This document shows positions 16,053-24,467 of a stretch of DNA of 25,831 bases, piece after piece (position 1 is the first letter of the stretch; every line of letters starts with the position of its first letter). The stretch lies in assembly GCA_964428385.1 (NCBI GenBank), contig CAYRYR010000031.1:1-25831 (forward strand), read 5' to 3'. A model generated the notes under the pieces. It saw only the letters and a program-made list of their open reading frames with translations, was not told the origin of the DNA and did not search any database. The translations under genes were made by a program, and so were the position numbers. The DNA comes from JAFGOM01 sp964428385 (GTDB taxonomy: Archaea > Halobacteriota > Methanomicrobia > Methanomicrobiales > Methanospirillaceae).

Positions 16053-17036
16053 ATGTACAAAAATGCATTTCAGGTGCTAAAAATTCTGCAGGAATCAAAC
16101 CGTCCAGTCCAGTGTGAAGAGATATCTTCTCAGTTATCCATCTCCCGGTCAACAGTCTGGAAGCATATCAATGAACTGAGGGCAATCGGATATGATATCA
16201 CGGCCGGTGATAATTCAGGATATCATCTCCATCATGAACGCATGACACTCTCGCCTGATGCAATCTATCATTACCTCAAAACAAAAGTTATCGGCAGAAA
16301 GATGAGGTACTTTGAACAGATACCATCGACTATCTGGCTTGGAAAGACAATAGCAGAGCAGGGTGGTGTTCATGACCTCCATGGGATGGTCATTTTGGCA
16401 GAGGAACAGACAGGTGGTGTTGGAAGAATGGGGCGGGTCTGGGTATCGCCTCATGGCGGGATCTGGATAACCATCATCCTTACACCAACTATTCCCATAG
16501 ATCACCTTTTTATGCTGACAATTGCAGGATCCGTGGCTGTTGCAAAAGTATTACGGAAGATGCTTGATATCGGCGCTGTCATCAAATGGCCCAATGATAT
16601 CATGATAGGAGATAAGAAGGTGGCAGGTCTTCTTCTGGAACTTGGTGCAGAAGAAGATACGGTCAATTACTGTCTGCTAGGAATTGGGATCGATGCAAAT
16701 GTCTCTTTAGATGGCTTCAATGATCAAATAAAAGACAATATCACAACACTTTCAGAAGAAGTAGAGCATGATGTTGACCGGGCAGCTATTCTCGCTGCCA
16801 TTCTCAAAGAATTTGAGACGCGATATGATCTTATAGAGAACGGGGAGTACGATGCCATCCTTCGGGAATGGAAGAGCCTCTCAAGCACTATTGGCAGACG
16901 GGTCAGAGTAGACACCCTTCGGAAAAAATACGAAGGGATTGCACTTGATCTTGATCAGAATGGTGGCCTCGTCATACGAAAGGATAACGGCAACATTGAA
17001 AAAATTATTGCTGGCGATCTCGTGCATGTGAACTGA
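16053..17036 (+). CDS. birA: Bifunctional biotin-[protein] ligase and biotin operon repressor
   Basis: BirA activates biotin to biotinyl-5'-AMP, transfers it to the acceptor lysine of biotin carriers (here PycB), and as a holo-repressor binds an operator. The 327-residue protein has a winged-helix domain (about 1-62; CEEISSQLSISRSTVWKHINEL), a catalytic core with GGVGRMGR (121-128), KWPND (178-182), KVAGLLLE and GIGIDAN, and a small C-terminal SH3-like domain. The arginine equivalent to E. coli R118 is kept (R125), but R116 is replaced by V123 in the GRGRRG loop. The ATG is directly preceded by GAGGTGA. The HTH domain implies it regulates the adjacent bioY operon. Confidence 0.93.
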   Translation: MYKNAFQVLKILQESNRPVQCEEISSQLSISRSTVWKHINELRAIGYDITAGDNSGYHLHHERMTLSPDAIYHYLKTKVIGRKMRYFEQIPSTIWLGKTIAEQGGVHDLHGMVILAEEQTGGVGRMGRVWVSPHGGIWITIILTPTIPIDHLFMLTIAGSVAVAKVLRKMLDIGAVIKWPNDIMIGDKKVAGLLLELGAEEDTVNYCLLGIGIDANVSLDGFNDQIKDNITTLSEEVEHDVDRAAILAAILKEFETRYDLIENGEYDAILREWKSLSSTIGRRVRVDTLRKKYEGIALDLDQNGGLVIRKDNGNIEKIIAGDLVHVN

Positions 17037-17264
17037 TTTTCTGATGAGAAGTGAGAACTGCTTGACAAGCACACGCTTCAAAGAAGTACTCAGGCGCTCA
17101 AAAATCATATAAAATTAGATTATAATTATTGAATCAGGCATAAAACCGGCAGATTCTATTCGTTTTTACCGGCATGAATCCGGTTAATAATAACCCATGT
17201 TTCGACGATGGTACAAGAATCACTCAAATCTGGTAATCAATAGTACACTTATGTAGAATTATTC
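17037..17264 (+). promoter_or_regulatory. Promoter/operator region of the biotin transport operon
   Basis: This 228-nt gap separates birA from bioY. GATTATAATTATT (about 17117-17129) is a credible TATA region. Downstream is the inverted repeat ACCGG-N7-CCGGT (17168-17184), overlapping the near-palindrome GGTTAATAATAACC (17182-17195); a direct repeat ACCGGCA occurs at 17145-17151 and 17168-17174. Any of these could be the BirA operator, though none exactly matches the TTGTAAACC-type archaeal consensus. No Shine-Dalgarno sequence precedes bioY. Confidence 0.4.
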
Positions 17265-17792
17265 ATGCGTCACACACACCTCATTCCCTACAGCGCTCTC
17301 TTTATTGCACTGATTGCTGCATTCTCGTTTATATCTATTCCCTTCTTTCCTGTTCCTCTCACCCTCCAGACCCTCGCAGTACTTCTTGCAGGAGCAGTGA
17401 TGAAACGATATGCCGTCTATCCGGTGACACTGTACATTATACTTGGTATCCTTGGTCTCCCGGTTTTTCATAATGGGATGGCAGGAATTGGCATGCTGTT
17501 TGGACCTACCGGTGGATACATCATTGGATTCATCCCTGCTGTATGTATCGTCGGTATCTGTTATGAGAGAAGTACGATAGCACGGGCATTCGGGCTCGTG
17601 TCCGGGACACTGATAATCTACCTCTTTGGCATCAGCTGGCTTATTGTCTCAACAGGTATGGATCCTTATGCTGCAGTCCTTGTAGGTCTCATTCCGTTTC
17701 TGCCAGGAGATCTCATAAAAGCATTTCTCTGCTTTTTAATAGCTAAAAAAATAGAAACAGCAGGATTTACCCTGCCGGGTCGTCCTACATGA
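17265..17792 (+). CDS. bioY: Biotin ECF transporter substrate-binding protein BioY
   Basis: BioY is the membrane S-component that binds biotin for an energy-coupling factor transporter. The 175 residues form about six membrane segments. Signature stretches are VPLTLQTLAVLLAG (about 30-43), GPTGGYIIGF (about 80-89) and FLPGDLIKA near the C-terminus, as expected of the family. It is followed with a 4-nt overlap (ATGA) by the first ATPase, so the full transporter is encoded in one operon. The upstream gap may contain a BirA operator. A dedicated importer and no bio synthesis gene in the window suggest that external biotin is used. Confidence 0.94.
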   Translation: MRHTHLIPYSALFIALIAAFSFISIPFFPVPLTLQTLAVLLAGAVMKRYAVYPVTLYIILGILGLPVFHNGMAGIGMLFGPTGGYIIGFIPAVCIVGICYERSTIARAFGLVSGTLIIYLFGISWLIVSTGMDPYAAVLVGLIPFLPGDLIKAFLCFLIAKKIETAGFTLPGRPT

Positions 17793-18472
17793 TAACCTTT
17801 ACCGGTATTGTTCACCCCCCGCTTTTCATACCTGAGCTGTGCATCACTCCGGGTCATACTGCAATAATCGGACCAAATGGATCAGGAAAGACAACACTGC
17901 TCAGGATGCTTGCCGGATTTATCACTCCTATTGAGGGAGAAATTACCATTCGCGGAATATCAGGTCCCTCTGATTCTGTCGGATGGGTCGATGAAAACCC
18001 GGATAGAAACATTCTCTTCTCACGGGTCTACGATGAGATAAGCTCAAGCCTGCGGTTTTCTCATCTTCCATCTGATGAAATAGAACAAAAGGTCTCTGGT
18101 ATCTGCACTACATGGAGTATAGACCATCTGCTCAATCGAAGGATGGAAGAATTATCAGGTGGTGAGAAGATAACTGTCGCGCTTGCTGCAGCTACCATCA
18201 ATACACCAGAGATCCTCATCCTTGACGAACCTGATGCCCACCTGGACAAAACCCTCTGGCATACGATAATAAACCATATCAAAAAGATTAACCCGGATTA
18301 CTCTATAGTAGCAACCCACCAGATGGAGATTGCCTCAGAGGCGGATCAACTCATCTACCTTGAAAAAGGAACGATCATGCATTGTGGCACACCAGAAAAA
18401 GTATTCTCACAACTGAAAGAAACCTGCTATTACCCCCTGTTATGGAGAATGAGAAATGGTTATCAGTATTGA
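17789..18472 (+). CDS. ECF transporter ATPase, first subunit (BioM-like)
   Basis: One of the two ABC ATPases that drive the biotin transporter, 227 residues. Walker A is GPNGSGKTT (28-36), the signature is LSGGE (122-126), Walker B is ILILDEP (142-148), and the switch histidine is in VATHQ. The Q-loop reads WVDENPDRN where family members usually have VFQNPDDQ, so the glutamine is replaced by glutamate. It overlaps bioY by 4 nt and the second ATPase by 17 nt. Its signature is canonical whereas that of the partner is not, so the two composite ATP sites would differ. Confidence 0.9.
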   Translation: MITFTGIVHPPLFIPELCITPGHTAIIGPNGSGKTTLLRMLAGFITPIEGEITIRGISGPSDSVGWVDENPDRNILFSRVYDEISSSLRFSHLPSDEIEQKVSGICTTWSIDHLLNRRMEELSGGEKITVALAAATINTPEILILDEPDAHLDKTLWHTIINHIKKINPDYSIVATHQMEIASEADQLIYLEKGTIMHCGTPEKVFSQLKETCYYPLLWRMRNGYQY

Positions 18473-19178
18473 GAATGCTCTCATAACCAGGGGTGCTTTT
18501 TCTCTGCATATAAACGGTATCTTTCCATCAGGAATACATCTGATAACAGGAAAGACGGGATCAGGCAAGACAACCCTTGCAGAAGCACTAATAGGCAGGA
18601 TAGTGCCTGAAATAGGAACTATCAAATGTACAGGGATCTCAAAAAAGATGCTTGCAATGCAGGCTGCAGAGCGCCATGTTACAACCTCAACTGTTACGAG
18701 GGAGATAGCATCCTTTGGTGCTGATCGAGATAAGGTCCTGTTTCAAGCGGGCCTCAGGGGATATGAAAACCGCCAGATCCTCTCATTAAGCCGGGGAGAA
18801 CTGAAAAAACTTATCCTTATGTGTATTCTCACTTCTCATTTCGAACTAATAATTCTTGATGAACCTTATGCAGGGCTTGACTGTACTGCAAAAAAGATGA
18901 TATCAGATACAATATCAACTACAATACCTGATTTTAGATCTGATATTTGCATCATCCTGACACATGATCTCTCCTCTCTCCCCCCTGTTGATTACCTCTG
19001 GGAAATAATAAACGGGAAACTTATATTCCTTGGTCAAATGCCAGACGCCCTTTTTCACTGGAATATGGATTTTAAACCGTTGAAGTATCTTCTTTCAGAG
19101 AAGATTACTCCTGCAAACATTGATCAAAAATCACTTATGGAGGCCGCATGCAGGATTCGCGAATCCGTACCGGAGTGA
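18456..19178 (+). CDS. ECF transporter ATPase, second subunit
   Basis: The 240-residue partner ATPase. Walker A is GKTGSGKTT (32-40), Q69 sits where the Q-loop glutamine is expected, Walker B is LIILDEP (131-137) and the switch histidine is in LTHDL. The ABC signature is altered, LSRGE (111-115) instead of LSGGQ. GGAG lies about 8 nt before the ATG, inside the upstream gene. The sequences of the two ATPases are well diverged, so they form a heterodimer with EcfT rather than acting as a homodimer. It overlaps ecfT by 31 nt. Confidence 0.88.
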   Translation: MVISIENALITRGAFSLHINGIFPSGIHLITGKTGSGKTTLAEALIGRIVPEIGTIKCTGISKKMLAMQAAERHVTTSTVTREIASFGADRDKVLFQAGLRGYENRQILSLSRGELKKLILMCILTSHFELIILDEPYAGLDCTAKKMISDTISTTIPDFRSDICIILTHDLSSLPPVDYLWEIINGKLIFLGQMPDALFHWNMDFKPLKYLLSEKITPANIDQKSLMEAACRIRESVPE

Positions 19179-19825
19179 TGGTATATCTCTCCCTCTGTGC
19201 CATGCTTTCGGTCTATGCTGCTCTGTATGCCTTTTTCTGGTGGATTGTTTGCTCTGGAAGAACACAGAATAATAAGACACTGTACAATCTTGTATGGATT
19301 TTTTTATTTACCGGGATAATCACCCTTCTTACCTGGTATACCGGAGGAGACGCAATCTCCTATTTTATCAGAATAACCACGGTCTTTTTGATTGCCACAT
19401 GGGCATACCAGTATCAGAAAGATGGTGATCTGCTGGATGTTTCTGTCTGGATAGGAGGTAACCAGCTGGGATTTGAACTCGGGCTTATTGCAGAGATGAC
19501 GCTTGGTACGATCAGGATAATTAGAGAGGATGTTACACAAATCAGAACTGCCATGTATCTGAAAGGTCAGAAACTGACAATATCATCATTATCGGCGATT
19601 GTCTCACTTGAGCTCTTCACTCTTCTTGCTCGTGCCATGCAGCAGGGAGATCTCTTACAGAGTAGAGGATACAAAAAAGGGGGAACCTATACACCGGAAT
19701 TTGTAACCGGATCACAGGATATTATCTTAGGTGTTCTGGCAATTCCTGCGGGGTTTTTACTTTTTATTCCGGTTCAAGACATTTTTAAGTACCTGCTTCC
19801 ATATTTATGTAGCTACCATTTCTAA
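19148..19825 (+). CDS. ecfT: ECF transporter transmembrane component EcfT (BioN-like)
   Basis: The scaffold that joins BioY to the two ATPases. It has 225 residues with about five hydrophobic segments (near 10-35, 47-64, 76-88, 150-163 and 190-215). The two short motifs that dock into the ATPases appear as AMYLKG (135-140, the variant of the A-R-G motif) and QSRGYKKG (171-178). GGAGG five bases before ATG 19148 supports this start, although ATG 19178, which overlaps the previous stop as TGATG, is an alternative. It ends 23 nt before pycB, so transport and biotin use may be one transcript. Confidence 0.85.
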   Translation: MQDSRIRTGVMVYLSLCAMLSVYAALYAFFWWIVCSGRTQNNKTLYNLVWIFLFTGIITLLTWYTGGDAISYFIRITTVFLIATWAYQYQKDGDLLDVSVWIGGNQLGFELGLIAEMTLGTIRIIREDVTQIRTAMYLKGQKLTISSLSAIVSLELFTLLARAMQQGDLLQSRGYKKGGTYTPEFVTGSQDIILGVLAIPAGFLLFIPVQDIFKYLLPYLCSYHF

Positions 19826-19848
19826 ATTTCATCAGATTGAGGTGAATC

Positions 19849-21594
19849 ATGAGCAGCTCCGGCGGCACCAAACTCTATATTACAGACACTACATTGCGGG
19901 ATGCCCATCAATCCCTGATTGCAACACGAATGCGCACCGCTGACATGTTACCAATAGCACAGGCCATGGATAATGCAGGATTCTGGTCTGTGGAAGCATG
20001 GGGAGGGGCAACATTTGATACCTGTATCAGATTTCTCAATGAGGATCCGTGGGAACGCTTACGGGCATTAAAGAGTAAACTGCCGCACACAAAAATTCAA
20101 ATGCTGCTTCGGGGGCAGAATCTGGTTGGATACCGTCATTATTCAGATGATGTTGTTGACAAATTTGTAGAACGTTCTCATGCAAACGGGGTAGATATTT
20201 TCAGAGTTTTCGATGCCCTCAATGACATACGGAATATGGAACGGTCTATGAAGATGGTACGGGAGGTTGGCGCTCACCTTCAGGGAACCATTTCCTATAC
20301 CACAAGCCCGGTTCATACCATTCAGGGTTTTGTCAGTTTAGCAGAAGATCTCTATGCACATGACTGTGATTCAATCTGTATCAAGGACATGGCAGGACTC
20401 ATTATGCCACAGGAGGCACGTGAGCTGGTAACAGGAATTAAAGATAATGTGGATGTATTACTGGATCTTCACTGTCATTCCACAAGTGGAGTAGCACTGA
20501 TGAGTTATCAGGCTGCAGCCGATGCCGGAGTTGATATCCTGGATACCGCAATGTCGCCATTCTCTCTTGGAACAAGTCAGCCGCCGACTGAGAGTGTTGT
20601 TGCTGCATTCGCTCATACTCCCCGGGATACCGGTATCGACCTTTTGAACCTGCGTGATGTCAGAAATCTCTGTCTGAAGCTCAGAAACAAATATGAGGGA
20701 TTCTTTACCCCGGTTGCAGAACGTGTGGATAGTGATGTTCTTATATACCAACTTCCAGGAGGTATGATTACAAACCTCGTCTCCCAACTCAAAGAACAGG
20801 ATGCATCTGATAAACTTGAAGAAGTGTTACGTGAAATTCCCTGTGTCAGAGAGGATCTCGGCTATCCTCCTCTTGTTACCCCGACTTCCCAGATTGTAGG
20901 AACTCAGGCAGTCTTTAACGTGCTTATGGGCGATGAACGCTATAAAAACGTAACAAAAGAAGTGAAAGACTATGTCAGAGGGTTATATGGGAAAGCTCCG
21001 GGAACAATCAGCGATGAGATTAAAAGAAAGATAATTGGTGATGAAGAGGTTATCTCATGCCGGCCTGCTGACCTGTTAGAACCGATGTATATCAAGATGC
21101 GGGATGAAGCTCTTGAATATGGTCTTATCACAAAAGAAGAGGATGTCCTGACATACATTTTGTATCCGGCTATTGCGCCCTCCTTTCTGAAAGGGGAACG
21201 TGTTCCTGAAGAAATACCGAATGTGAAAGCAGCAACAGTTCCTACAACAGGAGCCATTCCCGGGAGGCTTGAGGTCGAGGTCGATGGGGAGATATTCTCA
21301 GTCAGAATCGTTTCAGTCGAGGGTCAGGCAACAACGCAGGATGTGTTGGGAACAGGTAAACCACCCAGGGGAGCTATTCCCGGGGGAATAAAGAGTAATA
21401 TGCAGGGAATGGTACTCCAACTACTGGTTGGACGAGGTGATGTCGTAGAGAAAGGTGACACCCTCGTTGTTCTTGAAGCCATGAAGATGGAAAACCCCAT
21501 CAACAGCCCACGGTCTGGTACGGTAAATGAGATCTTTATTGATGTCGGTGATACAGTCCAGAGTGGTGATGTGCTGATGGTGATTGAGGAATGA
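19849..21594 (+). CDS. pycB: Pyruvate carboxylase subunit B (carboxyltransferase with biotin carrier domain)
   Basis: It transfers CO2 from carboxybiotin to pyruvate, giving oxaloacetate for the incomplete reductive TCA cycle of methanogens. The 581 residues begin with the TIM-barrel carboxyltransferase (TDTTLRDAHQS, D18), with the expected carbamylated lysine K179 in CIKDMAG and metal histidines H208 and H210 in LDLHCHS. A conserved carboxylase domain follows, then an Ala/Pro linker and a biotinyl domain with EAMKMEN, biotin on K546. ATTGAGGTGA before the ATG is the strongest ribosome binding site in the window, in line with high expression. It overlaps pycA by 4 nt (ATGA). Oxaloacetate decarboxylase alpha is similar, but the partner pycA and the absence of a sodium pump favour pyruvate carboxylase. 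Confidence 0.93.
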   Translation: MSSSGGTKLYITDTTLRDAHQSLIATRMRTADMLPIAQAMDNAGFWSVEAWGGATFDTCIRFLNEDPWERLRALKSKLPHTKIQMLLRGQNLVGYRHYSDDVVDKFVERSHANGVDIFRVFDALNDIRNMERSMKMVREVGAHLQGTISYTTSPVHTIQGFVSLAEDLYAHDCDSICIKDMAGLIMPQEARELVTGIKDNVDVLLDLHCHSTSGVALMSYQAAADAGVDILDTAMSPFSLGTSQPPTESVVAAFAHTPRDTGIDLLNLRDVRNLCLKLRNKYEGFFTPVAERVDSDVLIYQLPGGMITNLVSQLKEQDASDKLEEVLREIPCVREDLGYPPLVTPTSQIVGTQAVFNVLMGDERYKNVTKEVKDYVRGLYGKAPGTISDEIKRKIIGDEEVISCRPADLLEPMYIKMRDEALEYGLITKEEDVLTYILYPAIAPSFLKGERVPEEIPNVKAATVPTTGAIPGRLEVEVDGEIFSVRIVSVEGQATTQDVLGTGKPPRGAIPGGIKSNMQGMVLQLLVGRGDVVEKGDTLVVLEAMKMENPINSPRSGTVNEIFIDVGDTVQSGDVLMVIEE

Positions 21595-23072
21595 CGTTCT
21601 TTGATAAACTCCTCATTGCAAACCGTGGAGAGATAGCAATACGGGTAATGCGGGCCTGCCGCGAGCTTGATATAGAGACACTTGCCATCTACTCTGAAGT
21701 TGACAAAAATGCACTTCATGTCCATTATGCTGACGAAGCATTTCTCGTTGGAGCTTCTCCGCCAAAAGAGAGCTATTTAAACATCGACCGGATCATTGAA
21801 GTCGCACACAAAGCAGGTGCAGAGGCAATCCATCCGGGTTATGGATTTCTTGCAGAGAATGCAGAATTTGCATTACGTTGTGAAAAAGAAGGGATAAGTT
21901 TTGTCGGACCTACATCCTCAACCATTGGTATGATGGGGTCAAAGATAGCCTGCAAACAGAAGATGAAAGATGCCGGTGTCCCGGTTCTTCCCGGAACCGA
22001 TGGCGGGGTTACTGATATTGAAAGTGCAATCAGAACCGCAGATGCCATAGGCTACCCGGTCATCGTCAAAGCAAGTGCAGGTGGTGGCGGAATCGGTATG
22101 CAGATCGTCTCCTCGCCAGAAGAACTTGAGGAGGCAATCGAAAAATCAATGCGCATTGCAGCATCAGCGTTTGGCGATAAGACCGTCTTTATCGAGAAGT
22201 ACCTGGAAAAACCACGACATATCGAGGTTCAGGTTCTGTGTGATCAGAACAAAAACCAGATCCATCTGTATGAACGTGAGTGTTCTATCCAGCGAAGGCA
22301 TCAGAAGCTGGTTGAGGAAGCTCCCTGCCCCATCATGACTGAAGAATTGCGTGAACAGATGACCGATTCTGCACTTCGGGTTGCAGAGGTGGCAAATTAT
22401 GTCAATGCCGGAACGGTAGAGTTTCTGTACAGCAATGGTGAGTTTTACTTCATGGAGATGAATACGAGACTGCAGGTCGAACATACCGTGACTGAGCTCA
22501 TTACTGGTATTGATATTGTCAAAGAGCAGATAGCGATAGCTGCAGGAAACATGCTGATGTTTGATCAGAATGAGATAACTATCAGAGGTCATGCATTTGA
22601 ATGCCGTATCAATGCTGAAGATCCCCTGAATAACTTCTCAGCAAATCCCGGTAAGATTACACGATACCGATCTCCAGGGGGGCCTGGTATAAGACTGGAT
22701 TCAGGAATCCACCAGGGATACTCAATACCTACCTATTATGACTCAATGATTGCAAAACTCTGTGCCTGGGGAATGACCAGAGAGTTTGCGATAGGACGGA
22801 TGAAACGGGCAATCTATGAATATGTCATCCTCGGTGTCAAGACGACGCTTCCTCTTCATCATGCAATCATGCGTAATTCAGATTTCAATGCCGGGAAAAC
22901 ACATACGCACTTTTTGCAGGAGCCACATATTCAAAAGACGCTGAAACGATACATTCAGGAAGAAGAGACTCGTATGAACCAGCTCTCAGTTCCACTAAGA
23001 AGTGAGAAGAAGATAGCAGCAGTGGCTGCTGGTGTACAAGCCTATATTTCACAGGGAAAAGGATCTCAGTAA
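21591..23072 (+). CDS. pycA: Pyruvate carboxylase subunit A (biotin carboxylase)
   Basis: ATP-dependent carboxylation of the biotin on PycB, 493 residues. The N-terminal domain opens LLIANRGEIAIRV. The ATP-grasp domain has K160, the glycine-rich loop GGGGIG (164-169), HIEVQV after K208, ERECSIQRRHQK (228-239) and FMEMNTRLQVEHTVTE (287-302), which includes the catalytic glutamate and arginine. All are intact. It is the last gene of the biotin run and ends 7 nt from the convergent cutA. Acetyl-CoA carboxylase biotin carboxylases are close relatives, but linkage to pycB settles the role. Confidence 0.95.
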   Translation: MTFFDKLLIANRGEIAIRVMRACRELDIETLAIYSEVDKNALHVHYADEAFLVGASPPKESYLNIDRIIEVAHKAGAEAIHPGYGFLAENAEFALRCEKEGISFVGPTSSTIGMMGSKIACKQKMKDAGVPVLPGTDGGVTDIESAIRTADAIGYPVIVKASAGGGGIGMQIVSSPEELEEAIEKSMRIAASAFGDKTVFIEKYLEKPRHIEVQVLCDQNKNQIHLYERECSIQRRHQKLVEEAPCPIMTEELREQMTDSALRVAEVANYVNAGTVEFLYSNGEFYFMEMNTRLQVEHTVTELITGIDIVKEQIAIAAGNMLMFDQNEITIRGHAFECRINAEDPLNNFSANPGKITRYRSPGGPGIRLDSGIHQGYSIPTYYDSMIAKLCAWGMTREFAIGRMKRAIYEYVILGVKTTLPLHHAIMRNSDFNAGKTHTHFLQEPHIQKTLKRYIQEEETRMNQLSVPLRSEKKIAAVAAGVQAYISQGKGSQ

Positions 23073-23079
23073 TACCTTG

Positions 23080-23412
23080 TTATTTCTTTTTTGGGATCTC
23101 ATTTATTACCCACTGTAAATAATCCTTTGATCCACCTGTTACTGGCAAAACTATCACTTCAGGCTGTTTATAGGGATGGATCTGCTGTATCTTTTCTGTC
23201 AGTTCATCGACAACATCAGTTCGTGTCTTTATAACCATAAGAACTTCAGCTTCATCATAGACCGCTCCTTCCCACCGGTAGACTGATTGGACCGGAACCA
23301 GATTAACACAGGCAACAAGCCCCTCTTGTAAGAGAGTGTGCGCCATTGCCTCTGATTCGTGCGGAGGGGCGGTACAGTACACAACTACTACCCCGGTATC
23401 AGAATTGTTCAT
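23080..23412 (-). CDS. cutA: Divalent-ion tolerance protein CutA1
   Basis: This 110-residue trimeric PII-like fold protein matches the CutA1 family: VVVVYCTAPPHESEAMAHTLLQEGLVACVN at the N-terminus, SVYRWEG in the middle, and VLMVIKTR and PYKQPEVIVLPV towards the end. The family was named for copper tolerance in E. coli; its archaeal role is unclear and may involve metal or small-ligand binding. It converges on pycA with 7 nt between the stops. The 428 nt upstream of it (23413-23840) contains a hairpin and no convincing gene. Confidence 0.93.
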   Translation of the reverse strand: MNNSDTGVVVVYCTAPPHESEAMAHTLLQEGLVACVNLVPVQSVYRWEGAVYDEAEVLMVIKTRTDVVDELTEKIQQIHPYKQPEVIVLPVTGGSKDYLQWVINEIPKKK

Positions 23413-23725
23413 ATTTTATTTGTCTGCCTTTCCGGTATGAACTGAGGCTTCCACTCCTGTTACACATCAATAATTCCTATGCGACACTCATGGAGACAGG
23501 ACAGGAGACACGTGTCAATGGTGTACTTGCCACAATTCATTGATTTATGTAGCTGCAATTTTTCCATTGTTTTTATAGTCATACCATCTCAACTCCGGGG
23601 GTTCTGCGAATGGTTTTACTAATAACTGCTATGGTAATCAGTTCTCTATTAAGATATTTGCCTGAATTGCTCATGATATGGCTGTGATGCAAAAATGAAA
23701 GAGAGATTATTACCGATTAAGAAAT

Positions 23726-23790
23726 CAGGAGCGAAAATGTATCCAAATTGCGGTTTTAGCTCTATTAGCGTATTCGTTTTTCAGCTCCTG
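23726..23790 (-). terminator. Hairpin downstream of a leftward orphan gene
   Basis: CAGGAGCGAAAA (23726-23737) pairs with TTTTC-A-GCTCCTG (23778-23790), giving 12 bp with one bulged A around a 40-nt loop. Read leftward it lies 50 nt after the stop of the 23841-24203 gene and is followed by a T-rich stretch, so it may be a terminator or a 3' processing structure. The loop is longer than usual for an intrinsic terminator. Confidence 0.35.
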
Positions 23791-23840
23791 GTAGTAAGAG
23801 CCTTTTTGTTTCCAAACCCGAAACACCGCGGACCGGAGGC

Positions 23841-24203
23841 TTACAAAAGAGTATCCCCTGTCCCTTTCTGGTCGCCTGAATCGGCCTGCATTTTTTCTTT
23901 TTTTTCTACTTTCCGGGCTTTATTATCAGCCTTCTTCTGTTCCTTTTCCTGAATAATCTGTTTGATTGGTCTGACTGTATCCGGCTGTGTCTTCTTAAAG
24001 TGTTTAAGATATATTTTTTCGATAAAAACAGGGAGAGGATCCTTCCAGGGTTCTTGTTTCTGATTCCCAATACTGCCAAATTTTTTTGGATTCAGGCCAA
24101 GTTCCCGTGCCATCTGTATGTGCATATCAGAGAGGTGATAACGCTTTTGTGCATCAATCCAAGGCTGAAATTTGGAGGAAATATTAGTCTTCTTTTTTGT
24201 CAT
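23841..24203 (-). CDS. Conserved small basic protein of unknown function
   Basis: The protein is 120 residues long. The N-terminal 70 residues look like a compact conserved unit: KFQPWIDAQKRYHLSDMHIQMARELGLNPKKFG followed by QEPWKDPLPVFIEKIYLKHF. I recall similar uncharacterised proteins in anaerobic bacteria and archaea, but could not search. The C-terminal 45 residues are very rich in Lys, Glu and Gln and probably form a charged helix or disordered tail. There is no signal peptide. It stands alone among AT-rich intergenic DNA near a second orphan gene, which suggests an accessory region. Function unknown. Confidence 0.65.
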   Translation of the reverse strand: MTKKKTNISSKFQPWIDAQKRYHLSDMHIQMARELGLNPKKFGSIGNQKQEPWKDPLPVFIEKIYLKHFKKTQPDTVRPIKQIIQEKEQKKADNKARKVEKKEKMQADSGDQKGTGDTLL

Positions 24204-24306
24204 GATAATCGGTTGTTGCAGGGGAAGATCCTGTAGCTAATGAAATGAATCATCTTTGTCATACCTATCGTGCAATGCCAGTTTAGTCCTTATGTAATGA
24301 TATGTG

Positions 24307-24419
24307 CTCTGGTCAAACCAATCCCTGGATTAAACCAGAGATATTACAAGCAATGGTACGCCCTGGGATTGACATTTTTTGTAGCCACCATTGTTCAAAC
24401 AGGCATATGTGGTTTTTTT
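24307..24419 (+). other. Tandem hairpins ending in a T run (possible small RNA)
   Basis: CTCTGGT (24307-24313) pairs perfectly with ACCAGAG (24334-24340), enclosing a second stem AACCA/TGG-A-TT. About 45 nt on, CCACCAT pairs imperfectly with ATGTGG (24385-24412) and is directly followed by seven Ts (24413-24419). In rightward orientation this looks like a structured RNA with an intrinsic-type end. It fills much of the 264-nt gap between two leftward genes. No promoter was identified. Confidence 0.3.
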
Positions 24420-24467
24420 GGATTGAAGCCCAATATGGCATTGTAATGAGATGATTGTTCCTCACTC

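Noticed and set aside
22164..22592. Leftward ORF of 142 codons opposite pycA
   Set aside because: Antisense to the ATP-grasp core of pycA; open only because of codon usage on the real strand.
17250..23555. The 8-mer TTATGTAG near bioY, at the ecfT end, and at about 23544
   Set aside because: The positions relative to starts differ and one copy lies within ecfT codons; it looks like chance in AT-rich DNA, not a shared promoter.
23695..23952. Rightward ORF of 85 codons before the first orphan gene
   Set aside because: Its second half is antisense to the better-supported 23841-24203 gene, and it spans the hairpin at 23726-23790.
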